From positions 1-7,593 of the forward strand of contig JBJOER010000225.1 of assembly GCA_046049215.1 (NCBI GenBank): 7,593 nt of DNA. Direction: 5' to 3'. Each line of letters begins with the position of its first letter. The first letter of the stretch is position 1. The notes under the pieces are model-generated. The model was not told the DNA's origin, ran no database searches, and saw nothing but the letters and a program-made list of their open reading frames with translations. Source of the DNA: JAJTFW01 sp046049215 (lineage in GTDB: Bacteria; Bacteroidota; Bacteroidia; AKYH767-A; OLB10). Shown here piece after piece: positions 1 through 5,841 of the stretch. The position numbers were made by a program, and so were the translations under genes.

Positions 1-273
1 CAGCTCTTCCACCGGGAAGTAGCCGCAGCGTGCGAGAACGCTGTACCACAATGGGGAGATGTGTCCGTTGGAAAGAAAAAACACGTCCTGGCCGACACCG
101 TCCATGGTCCAATCCTCAGGATCATGTCTGAGGATTTCCTGGTACAATACGGTCAGGAACTCAGTACAGCCGAGTGAGCCGCCGGGGTGACCGCTTTGTA
201 CGGCGTGTACCATGCGCAGGATGTCCCTGCGGACCTGAGTACGGAAATCAATTAGAGAGGAGAGGTCTTTCAT
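1..273 (-). CDS. Transketolase, N-terminal subunit (partial, 3' end outside window)
   Basis: The 91 visible residues are the start of the thiamine-diphosphate-binding half of transketolase, which moves two-carbon units between sugar phosphates in the non-oxidative pentose phosphate pathway in the cytoplasm. The sequence shows TQVRRDILRMVHAVQSGHPGG with the conserved His29 of HPGG, then GSLGCTEFL (33-40) and FLSNGHISP (66-74) with His71. This wording matches the split transketolases (about 280 residues plus a separate C-terminal subunit) better than full-length enzymes; that is a family memory, since the C-terminal part is outside the window. The ATG at 273-271 gives the expected N-terminus. 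No Shine-Dalgarno box precedes it, and a TAATTTTG box lies about 30 nt upstream. The product would supply sedoheptulose-7-phosphate, the GmhA substrate encoded further right, although the genes are not in one operon. Confidence 0.93.
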   Translation of the reverse strand, partial: MKDLSSLIDFRTQVRRDILRMVHAVQSGHPGGSLGCTEFLTVLYQEILRHDPEDWTMDGVGQDVFFLSNGHISPLWYSVLARCGYFPVEEL

Positions 274-303
274 AACAAAATCAGCTGATGCATTGATCAA
301 GGA

Positions 304-311
304 CAAAATTA
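304..311 (-). promoter_or_regulatory. Putative -7 box (TAATTTTG) for the transketolase gene
   Basis: Reading the minus strand, TAATTTTG fits the Bacteroidota -7 consensus TAnnTTTG. Its last base is 30 nt before the ATG, which would give a leader of roughly 25 nt. I see no convincing -33 TTG/TTTG element at the usual distance, so this rests on the -7 match and on its position and orientation. Confidence 0.45.
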
Positions 312-369
312 TCCTGCCGGCCCTCTTGAAGGACCGTCTTATCAACATCGATCGTTCTTTTGTGGATAA

Positions 370-400
370 AAAAGAGGGGGTGAGATCCCGACTCTCTTTT
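370..400. other. Imperfect hairpin in the divergent tkt/mutS2 intergenic region
   Basis: AAAAGAG (370-376) pairs with CTCTTTT (394-400), and inside it GGG (378-380) can pair with CCC (387-389) around TGAGAT. On the minus strand the hairpin is followed by six T residues (373-368, overlapping the stem), so it resembles a terminator for any minus-strand transcript leaving the mutS2 side. It also overlaps the putative -33 region of the mutS2-like promoter. The rest of 274-435 holds only the two promoter boxes and short palindromes. Confidence 0.35.
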
Positions 401-421
401 CGGTCAAGCTATGTGGCTGGG

Positions 422-429
422 TACTTTTG
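422..429 (+). promoter_or_regulatory. Putative -7 box (TACTTTTG) for the mutS2-like gene, possibly giving a leaderless mRNA
   Basis: TACTTTTG matches TAnnTTTG exactly. TTCG at 399-402, one mismatch from the -33 TTTG, lies 19 nt upstream. The box ends 6 nt before the ATG at 436. Transcription from this type of promoter usually begins a few bases after the box, so the mRNA could begin at or next to the start codon. The box also overlaps the alternative TTG start at 427, which argues against that start being used. Confidence 0.5.
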
Positions 430-435
430 CATGCG

Positions 436-2550
436 ATGCGAGTTTTCCCCGGTGAGTCCCTTCTGATCGAAGAGTTTGAGAAAGTCCGTGAACTGGCCTG
501 CGCGGAATGCTTCGGGCTTCCCGGTCGTGATGCCATGGCCGGCTTGAGTCCGTTGGCCGAATTTGATCAGATCGTTCAATTGCTGGAGGAGGCGGAGGAG
601 ATGCGGAAGTTGTTGAGCGATGGTGTCGCATTTCCGCTCGAAACCTACCCCGATTTGCGGGATTCGCTCAAGTTGTTGAAGATCCGCAATTCGACCTTGC
701 CCATGCAGCAGGTTTTGCATGTCCGTCAAGTGCTGTTGATGGCACGTTCTGTTTTTCAGTTCTTCAAAGGCAAGGAGGATAAATACCTGCTTCTTTTTCG
801 GCCGCTTTCAGGGACGAGCTTTGATCCTTCGGTTTTAAATCAAATCGATTCTGTTATTGATGCAGAGGGAAATGTGCGTTCGGACGCCTCCGCCGAATTG
901 TCCAGAATCAGAAAGCAGCTGGGAAGAAAGCGGGCCGAGACTGAACAGGTTTACCAATCTGTATTGGCCAAATACCGCAAGAACGGATGGTTGGGCGAAA
1001 CCGGAGAAAGTTGGAGGAATGGAAGGAGGGTGATTTCAATCCTTGCGGAACAGAAAAGGGCGGCCCGAGGCATCATGCACGATATGTCGGCCACCGGTAA
1101 AACCTGCTTTATTGAGCCCGAGGAAACCATCGCGTTGAACAATCTTGTGATTTCACTTGAAACCGAGGAGCGGGCAGAAGTGGAAAGGATAGTACGTGAA
1201 CTCACCGCGAATATCCGCAGCGGTTGGCAATTGTTGAGTCGGTATTTCGAGTGGCTTGTTCGATTCGATTGCATTTCTGCCAGAGCCCGACTCGCCCTGA
1301 AGATGAAAGCCTGCCTGCCTTACCTGGAAAATCGTCCCCTGATTCGCTGGGTTGAGGCTCGTCATCCCCTGTTGTATGTGTACAATACCGCTGCCGGAAA
1401 GCACACCATCCCTTTCGATCTCAGGTTGGAAGAGGAGCAACGGATCTTAGTGATCAGTGGTCCGAATGCAGGTGGTAAAACCGTGTGTCTGAAAACTGCC
1501 GGTTTATTGCAGATGATGCTCCAGGCGGGATTCCTGGTGACTGCCGATGGCAATTCGACTTTCGGAGTTTTTCGCGATTTACTCGTTGATATCGGTGATT
1601 CCCAATCATTGGAGTTTGAACTCAGCACTTATTCCTCGCGCCTTCGACACATGCGGGAGTTCATTCGAAAAGCGAACCCTGCCTCACTTTTTCTCATAGA
1701 TGAATTCGGAACGGGCACGGATCCTGCACTCGGGGGTGCGTTGGCGGAATCCATCCTCGAGGAACTCAATTACCGAAAGGCTATCGGTATTGTAACCACC
1801 CACTATATGAACCTGAAAGTGCTTGCCGATCGCACCTCCGGCATCATCAACGGATCCATGGCTTTTGATGCGGCCAAGTTGGAGCCGTTGTTTCGTCTGG
1901 AAATGGGTAAGCCGGGTAGTTCATACACCTTTGTGGTCGCTGAAAGAAGCGGTCTGCCGTTATCTGTGATTCAGCGTGCCCGTAAAAAAGTCAAGAAAAA
2001 CACGTTGCTGCTCGAAGAGCTCCTCAACAAGCTTGAGCGTGAAAAGTCGGAGGTGGCCAGACTCGTCGCTACAAACAAGTCGCAGGAGAAGAAATTGAGC
2101 GAACTTGTTGATAAATACGAGAAGAACGTCGTGCATCAGGAGAAAAGGCAGGAGGCTGACGAGGAACGGGTGCGTCAAAAAGAACTTCGGCTGAGCCGGC
2201 AGTTCGAGGACAAGTTCAGTCGTTTTGTAAAGGATTGGAAAGAGACCAGGAATAAAAAGGCAGTCCTCGAGAAGTACAGTAAAAGCCTACAGGAGAAACG
2301 CGATCGGTTGGCTGTAAAGGACCAGGTCCGTTTGGAAGAGGTCTTGGCCTATAACAGATTGCATATCCGAAAAGGATCGCAAGTGCGCCTGAGGAACGGA
2401 AAGGTGACCGGAATAGTGGAGAACGTCAGGGACGACAAGGCGACCATGTTGTCAGGCAGCGTTCGTACGGTTGTCTCAATACAGGACCTTGTTCTGATGG
2501 AACAGAATGAAAAAAGGAAGGGGAAGGAAGGAAAAGAGGGGAAGGGTTGA
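436..2550 (+). CDS. MutS2-family ATPase lacking the Smr domain
   Basis: The product (704 residues) is a cytoplasmic MutS2-type ABC ATPase. Relatives act on branched DNA to limit recombination and, in Bacillus, on collided ribosomes; which applies here is unknown. Numbering from ATG 436, residues 1-300 are the helical lever/clamp region. The ATPase has Walker A GPNAGGKT (342-349), a signature region SQSLEFELSTYSSRL, Walker B LFLIDEFGTGTDP with Asp422-Glu423, and the switch His456 in TTHYMNLK. A long charged coiled coil follows (about 524-634), then a KOW-like beta segment (about 645-695). The usual C-terminal Smr nuclease domain is absent; the protein ends in a 13-residue Lys/Glu/Gly tail. I recall shorter, Smr-less versions in Flavobacteriia, so this may be lineage-typical rather than damage. 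A TTG at 427 would add three residues, but the family N-terminus and the overlapping promoter box favour ATG 436. No Shine-Dalgarno box is present. Confidence 0.92.
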   Translation: MRVFPGESLLIEEFEKVRELACAECFGLPGRDAMAGLSPLAEFDQIVQLLEEAEEMRKLLSDGVAFPLETYPDLRDSLKLLKIRNSTLPMQQVLHVRQVLLMARSVFQFFKGKEDKYLLLFRPLSGTSFDPSVLNQIDSVIDAEGNVRSDASAELSRIRKQLGRKRAETEQVYQSVLAKYRKNGWLGETGESWRNGRRVISILAEQKRAARGIMHDMSATGKTCFIEPEETIALNNLVISLETEERAEVERIVRELTANIRSGWQLLSRYFEWLVRFDCISARARLALKMKACLPYLENRPLIRWVEARHPLLYVYNTAAGKHTIPFDLRLEEEQRILVISGPNAGGKTVCLKTAGLLQMMLQAGFLVTADGNSTFGVFRDLLVDIGDSQSLEFELSTYSSRLRHMREFIRKANPASLFLIDEFGTGTDPALGGALAESILEELNYRKAIGIVTTHYMNLKVLADRTSGIINGSMAFDAAKLEPLFRLEMGKPGSSYTFVVAERSGLPLSVIQRARKKVKKNTLLLEELLNKLEREKSEVARLVATNKSQEKKLSELVDKYEKNVVHQEKRQEADEERVRQKELRLSRQFEDKFSRFVKDWKETRNKKAVLEKYSKSLQEKRDRLAVKDQVRLEEVLAYNRLHIRKGSQVRLRNGKVTGIVENVRDDKATMLSGSVRTVVSIQDLVLMEQNEKRKGKEGKEGKG
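2509..2546 (+). repeat. 38-nt uninterrupted purine tract at the 3' end of the mutS2-like gene
   Basis: Every base from 2509 to 2546 is A or G, built from repeated GGAAGG/GGAAAAG units. It encodes the low-complexity tail EKRKGKEGKEGKG just before the TGA. Such tracts are prone to replication slippage and can form triplexes or stable RNA:DNA hybrids; whether either matters here is inference. Confidence 0.85.
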
Positions 2551-2573
2551 GCCTTGGGCGGGTGTACTAAGGC
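2551..2573. terminator. Stem-loop at the convergent junction, possible bidirectional terminator
   Basis: GCCTTGG (2551-2557) pairs with CTAAGGC (2567-2573) over 7 bp, including one G-T pair, around a 9-base loop. It starts right after the mutS2-like stop codon and covers the stop codon of the opposing transglycosylase gene. There is no T run on either side, so it is not a classical intrinsic terminator. Its position between two convergent genes is the main support. Confidence 0.3.
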
Positions 2574-3970
2574 ATCGTCTCGCTAAGTGATAAAGAACGC
2601 GCCATGTATTTCTGTGCAAGCGCTGAATTACCGGTTCTGCCGTAAGCTCTGGACAACGCTTCAGCAGTCGCCCTGGAGTTCGGAAAGAGGGCCATGTTTT
2701 CCAAGAGGAGTTTGATGGCGTCTTCTGACTGACGTTTGTGCATCATTCGTCCTGCTACTTGAATAAGCTGAAAGTCATTGACAGGGTAGGATAGGGGCGA
2801 ACCGTTCGTTTCGGCGGCTTTCTTCAGTATAGACCATTGACTTATGAAACGATCAAGCCCGATTGTTCCGTCCCCAAGGTCTTTTTCATACATAAACAAT
2901 GCGTCAGCCATTTCATCGGAAGTCAATGTCGCTGAAGGATGCCTGCGATTCGCATCGGCAAGCGATTTGTCTCCCCAGCTACTGAACACCGTATCACCGT
3001 CGATTGAAATAAGTTCGTCGAAGTTCAGCAAGGCCGCCAGCGCGATCTGCGAGTAGTTCTGCGATTCATTCTTGAATCCGGCAGCTTGTGTTTTCCAAAG
3101 CGTGGTGATGAGGTCTCTGCCGCCTGAAACCGGACTGATCTTATTGATGGCTGCCGACAAGTTACCGGCTCCGGCATGGTAAGCGTGAAGTACGAGCAGC
3201 CGGAACCAAAGGTCCTTTTCGTCGTACGGTATGGAGCGTGCTTGCAACATCGATTTCACCCTGGGGATGCAGATGGTGCTCAGCAAGCGGGACGCACCGT
3301 ATGAGGCCCGATCCAATTGTGTTCTTTCATCAACGTGTTTGTTCACTTTCAATCCGAACTGAAGTGCGACACTTCGCATCAGTTGGAATGGTCCCTTTGC
3401 TCCTGCATAAGAACTGGAGGAGTGCTTGCCCGGACTCTCGATCAGTAATATCGTTTGGGCGTACCAAGGATCTGTTCCATATGACTCGAAATAGCGAATG
3501 GCGTTGCCAATGGTGGTGATACTCTTTCTGTGTTCGTAAAATTCACGCTTGCCACTGGTCACAAACACTTCTTCATGGTAATCTACACAATTCTCCTCGC
3601 GAAGTTTTGACTTGATGTTCGATTTTTCGAATTCGCTCCGCGAAGCCCAGGTTCTGAAACAGGCGGTTTGAATAGGGATGCGCGTACTGGCCACGTTGAT
3701 GATGCAGGAGTCGGGCGACAGACACATGATCTGTTTCCAGAACTGAGGGTGAGCCAGCGTATCCCAACCGTCGGCATATAGGGCAGACGCGCTCATGAAC
3801 TCAAAGCGCTGCGTGTCTTTTGGGGTAACAATAACCTTAGAAACTCGGTCAAAAACGACTGTACGACCCGAAGTCGCAGACGGATCGGAACAAGCCTCGG
3901 CCCGTTGCATTTGCTGGCAGGAGAGGTTAGTAAACGGTATCACGAAAAAGAACCAATGAATGGGTCGCAT
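2567..3970 (-). CDS. Lytic transglycosylase (SLT domain) with C-terminal TPR-like repeats, secreted or lipoprotein
   Basis: This 467-residue protein should cleave peptidoglycan between MurNAc and GlcNAc, leaving 1,6-anhydroMurNAc, in the periplasm. A short signal sequence (1-17, hydrophobic HWFFFVIPF) ends at Cys18 in the context NLSC; a lipid anchor is possible, but the -3 residue is Asn rather than Leu, so the lipobox is imperfect. Residues 20-150 are a domain I cannot name. The SLT domain covers about 160-320: ILLIESPGK with catalytic Glu178, GAKGPFQLM (190-198), AYHAGAGN (263-270) and NYSQIALAAL (305-314). The last 65 residues (about 400-462) form helix pairs of TPR type. Seven Cys residues, including C83, C89, C104 and C128, suggest disulfides. 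The ATG at 3970 gives the signal sequence. It is a single-gene unit convergent with the mutS2-like gene. Confidence 0.88.
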   Translation of the reverse strand: MRPIHWFFFVIPFTNLSCQQMQRAEACSDPSATSGRTVVFDRVSKVIVTPKDTQRFEFMSASALYADGWDTLAHPQFWKQIMCLSPDSCIINVASTRIPIQTACFRTWASRSEFEKSNIKSKLREENCVDYHEEVFVTSGKREFYEHRKSITTIGNAIRYFESYGTDPWYAQTILLIESPGKHSSSSYAGAKGPFQLMRSVALQFGLKVNKHVDERTQLDRASYGASRLLSTICIPRVKSMLQARSIPYDEKDLWFRLLVLHAYHAGAGNLSAAINKISPVSGGRDLITTLWKTQAAGFKNESQNYSQIALAALLNFDELISIDGDTVFSSWGDKSLADANRRHPSATLTSDEMADALFMYEKDLGDGTIGLDRFISQWSILKKAAETNGSPLSYPVNDFQLIQVAGRMMHKRQSEDAIKLLLENMALFPNSRATAEALSRAYGRTGNSALAQKYMARSLSLSETMP

Positions 3971-4054
3971 AGGATAGTCTTGTTGCTGTGTTTTTCTACG
4001 GAGGCAGAAGAGAACGGTTGCGGGTTTGTAGGTGAACTGTTTGAGTCCTTGATT

Positions 4055-4086
4055 CTCAAAAATAGGGTTTGAAGGGCCTTTTTGAG
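4055..4086. repeat. 8-bp perfect inverted repeat overlapping the transglycosylase -7 box
   Basis: CTCAAAAA (4055-4062) and TTTTTGAG (4079-4086) are exact reverse complements separated by 16 bases. The left arm, read on the minus strand, supplies the TTTTTG of the putative -7 box at 4057-4064. It could be an operator for a dimeric regulator or an RNA hairpin; no family can be assigned. Confidence 0.5.
4057..4064 (-). promoter_or_regulatory. Putative -7 box (TATTTTTG) for the transglycosylase gene
   Basis: On the minus strand TATTTTTG fits TAnnTTTG and points at the transglycosylase gene. The box ends 86 bases before the ATG, implying a leader of about 80 nt. I see no -33 TTG at the usual distance. 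It is the only match I found in this orientation between 3971 and 4179. Confidence 0.4.
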
Positions 4087-4165
4087 TGCTTCGGCATTTG
4101 CATTTTCAACGCTGGATTGTGAAATCTCGTATCACCGGAGGCTACCAATTGCCGCTGCTTGTGGC

Positions 4166-4173
4166 TATTTTTG
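4166..4173 (+). promoter_or_regulatory. Putative -7 box (TATTTTTG) for the 155-residue gene, possibly leaderless
   Basis: TATTTTTG matches TAnnTTTG and ends exactly 6 nt before the ATG at 4180, the same spacing as at the mutS2-like gene. A TTG occurs at 4149-4151, but only 14 nt upstream, shorter than usual for a -33 box. Support is therefore the -7 match and the repeated spacing. Confidence 0.45.
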
Positions 4174-4179
4174 TCGTCA

Positions 4180-4647
4180 ATGGAAGGTAAACAGTATGGA
4201 GACCAGGTGGAAATCACCGTTTCAAATGAGTTGAAGTTGTTCATCCGTTCCATGGCGGCTTCCTACCATTTTATTTTCGGTCAGGAGCAATACGATTTCG
4301 TTCAACGCGCCATGATGATCGACCTGGTCGACAAGGAGGGCGTCGCTCGACTGGCTTCCCGGTTCGCTTCGACTCCGGCCGGAGAAAAATTGGAACTGTC
4401 GAAGGAGGATGTCTATATGATGTATTGCATGATGGACCTCGTGAGCCGCAGTTTCCTTTGTGATGTCGGCGACGATTACAAGGCCATGGCCATGCGGCTT
4501 GGACAAGTAGGAGAGGCTCAGTACAATGCGGTGAGGAATACCGAGCTGATGATAGCTCAGACCCTATTGCGGAAATTCGGTGAGGATTTCAAAGACGATC
4601 CCGATTTTGAAGAAATCACCCATAGGATTTCGCTACTTGACACTTAA
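4180..4647 (+). CDS. Uncharacterised 155-residue helical cytoplasmic protein
   Basis: I do not recognise a family. The protein is predicted to be soluble and mostly helical, with no signal peptide or membrane segment. It is acidic toward its C-terminus (EDFKDDPDFEEI, 135-146) and rich in Met (11 of 155), clustered in YMMYCMMD (79-86) and KAMAMRL (101-107). The N-terminal stretch EITVSNELKLFIRSM could be one short strand followed by a helix. No nucleotide-binding, metal-binding or helix-turn-helix motif is evident. A TTG at 4159 would add seven residues, but ATG 4180, directly after a -7 box, is the better start. The length of open frame, the placement behind a promoter box, and the tight 11-bp convergent spacing to the phosphatase gene support a real gene. 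Function is unknown. Confidence 0.72.
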   Translation: MEGKQYGDQVEITVSNELKLFIRSMAASYHFIFGQEQYDFVQRAMMIDLVDKEGVARLASRFASTPAGEKLELSKEDVYMMYCMMDLVSRSFLCDVGDDYKAMAMRLGQVGEAQYNAVRNTELMIAQTLLRKFGEDFKDDPDFEEITHRISLLDT

Positions 4648-4658
4648 GGTGTCGGTCG

Positions 4659-5213
4659 CTAAAGCGGGCATTCACCCGATTCCACCGCCAGCGCCCATTC
4701 CAACAGACTGGCAAAAACGCAGTCCGATCCGAAGGCACTCTTCTCCCCGGTAAATCTGCTTTTGTCATCAATGAACACCGATTTCAATCCGATGTTTTTG
4801 CCAAAAACAATATCACTTTCTGAATTGCCCGCCATCCAGGAGCTGCCGGGGTCGATGTCGGGAAATGCTTCAAGAGCCTGTAGACCCATGGAGGGGTTGG
4901 GTTTACGGGATGAATCAGAGCGGTCTGCAGCCGTGGCGGAGTAAATGGCGTTGATTTCAATGTCGTGCATGGCCAGTTCACTGCACATCCTCTCGTGGAT
5001 TTGATCGAGTGCTTTTGGGCTCATGATCCCGATGCCCACTCCCCGTTGGTTGGTGATCACGATGAGGCGACCGAAATGCTTTTTCAGAGTCGAAAGAGCT
5101 TCGAAAACACCCGGTTCGAAAACAAACTCATCCCAGGTTTTGACATAGTCTCCCGGCAGTTCGGTGTTGATGACACCATCCCTGTCGAGAAAAAGTGTCC
5201 GGGTCGTTCTCAT
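4659..5213 (-). CDS. HAD-IIIA phosphatase, GmhB-like (probable heptose-1,7-bisphosphate phosphatase)
   Basis: This 184-residue cytoplasmic enzyme belongs to the HisB-N/GmhB branch of HAD phosphatases. It shows motif I LFLDRDGVIN (Asp10 nucleophile, Asp12 acid/base), motif II VITNQRGVG (Thr54-Asn55-Gln56), motif III RKPNP (Lys104) and motif IV MAGNSESDI (129-134, Asp134). Motif IV reads GNSxSD where most relatives have GDSxxD. The loop before RKPNP is YSATAADRSDSS: it has none of the Cys/His residues that bind zinc in Escherichia coli GmhB. Position three genes into a glycan operon, directly after gmhA (43-bp gap), is the main reason to propose heptose bisphosphate as substrate; histidinol phosphate or another sugar phosphate remains possible. 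The ATG at 5213 places DRDG at the usual distance from the N-terminus. No Shine-Dalgarno box is seen. Confidence 0.82.
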   Translation of the reverse strand: MRTTRTLFLDRDGVINTELPGDYVKTWDEFVFEPGVFEALSTLKKHFGRLIVITNQRGVGIGIMSPKALDQIHERMCSELAMHDIEINAIYSATAADRSDSSRKPNPSMGLQALEAFPDIDPGSSWMAGNSESDIVFGKNIGLKSVFIDDKSRFTGEKSAFGSDCVFASLLEWALAVESGECPL

Positions 5214-5256
5214 GTTCAGCCGCTGATTTTGAACAATGGTTCGAATGAAAATACCA

Positions 5257-5841
5257 TCAGCGTTTCGGGAAAATCTCCTCTTCGATCATCTGGCAGAGAA
5301 TGTGTCCGATCAGGATATGACATTCCTGGATGCGTGGAGTGTCCTGGCTGGGGACTCTGAGAATGATGTCACTGCATGCATTCAGCTTGCCGCCTTTTTC
5401 TCCCGTCATTCCGATGGTGATCATACCCCGTGAACGGGCTTCTTCCATGGCAAGCACCACATTGGTCGAGTTTCCGGAAGTGGTGATGCCTACCAGGATG
5501 TCTCCCTCTTGTCCGAAGGCCTGTATCAGTCGTTGATACACCACGTCGAATGAGTAGTCGTTCGCCACTGCGGTCAGGTAGGACGTATTGACGTGAAGTG
5601 CCTCTGCGAAGAGCGGTGGCCGGTCGGTATAAAAGCGACCGGAAAGTTCTGCAGCGATGTGCTGCGCATCGGCTGCGCTACCTCCGTTGCCGCAGAAGAG
5701 TACTTTTTTTCCGTTGCGGAAAGCCTCCGTGATTTTGTCTGATGCGAGTGAAATCCCGTTCAGTATTTCCTTGTCGTTCAGCAGTGCATTTTTAACTTGA
5801 ATCGACGATTCGATCAGGTGTGTGATGAGGTGCGATTTCAT
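5257..5841 (-). CDS. gmhA: Phosphoheptose isomerase (sedoheptulose-7-phosphate isomerase)
   Basis: GmhA is a cytoplasmic SIS-domain enzyme that converts sedoheptulose-7-phosphate to D-glycero-D-manno-heptose 7-phosphate, the first step toward nucleotide-activated heptose. The 194 residues include CGNGGSAADAQHIAAELSGRF (50-70), the phosphate-binding TSGNSTNV (121-128) and DTPRIQECHILIGH (167-180). His61, Glu65, Gln172 and His180 fall at the same numbers as the zinc and catalytic residues I recall for characterised GmhA proteins, so the active site looks complete and the start is well placed. The frame stays open upstream to 5907, but the extra 22 residues lie inside the preceding gene and look nothing like the family. 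The ATG overlaps the stop of the upstream glycosyltransferase (ATGA, 5841-5838), which indicates translational coupling; no Shine-Dalgarno box is present. Confidence 0.95.
   Translation of the reverse strand: MKSHLITHLIESSIQVKNALLNDKEILNGISLASDKITEAFRNGKKVLFCGNGGSAADAQHIAAELSGRFYTDRPPLFAEALHVNTSYLTAVANDYSFDVVYQRLIQAFGQEGDILVGITTSGNSTNVVLAMEEARSRGMITIGMTGEKGGKLNACSDIILRVPSQDTPRIQECHILIGHILCQMIEEEIFPKR

Noticed and set aside
427..435. TTG at 427 as the mutS2-like start
   Set aside because: It lies inside the putative -7 box and adds three residues not expected in the family; ATG 436 gives the normal N-terminus.
2551..2573. Remnant of an Smr domain after the mutS2-like stop
   Set aside because: Only 16 bp separate the stop codon from the end of the opposing gene, whose conserved TPR-like tail occupies the following sequence, so no remnant is possible.
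4159..4179. TTG at 4159 as the start of the uncharacterised gene, with GGAGG at 4137-4141 as ribosome binding site
   Set aside because: GGAGG is 17 nt from the TTG, too far to serve it, and the TTG lies upstream of the likely transcription start. ATG 4180 is simpler.
4639..4653. GACAC-TTAAG-GTGTC hairpin at the stop codon of the 155-residue gene
   Set aside because: The stem is only 5 bp with no T run and partly lies in coding sequence; too weak to call a terminator.
4965..5360. A 131-residue open frame on the plus strand across the HAD/gmhA junction
   Set aside because: It is antisense to two well-supported genes with intact catalytic motifs, and its translation has no recognisable domain.
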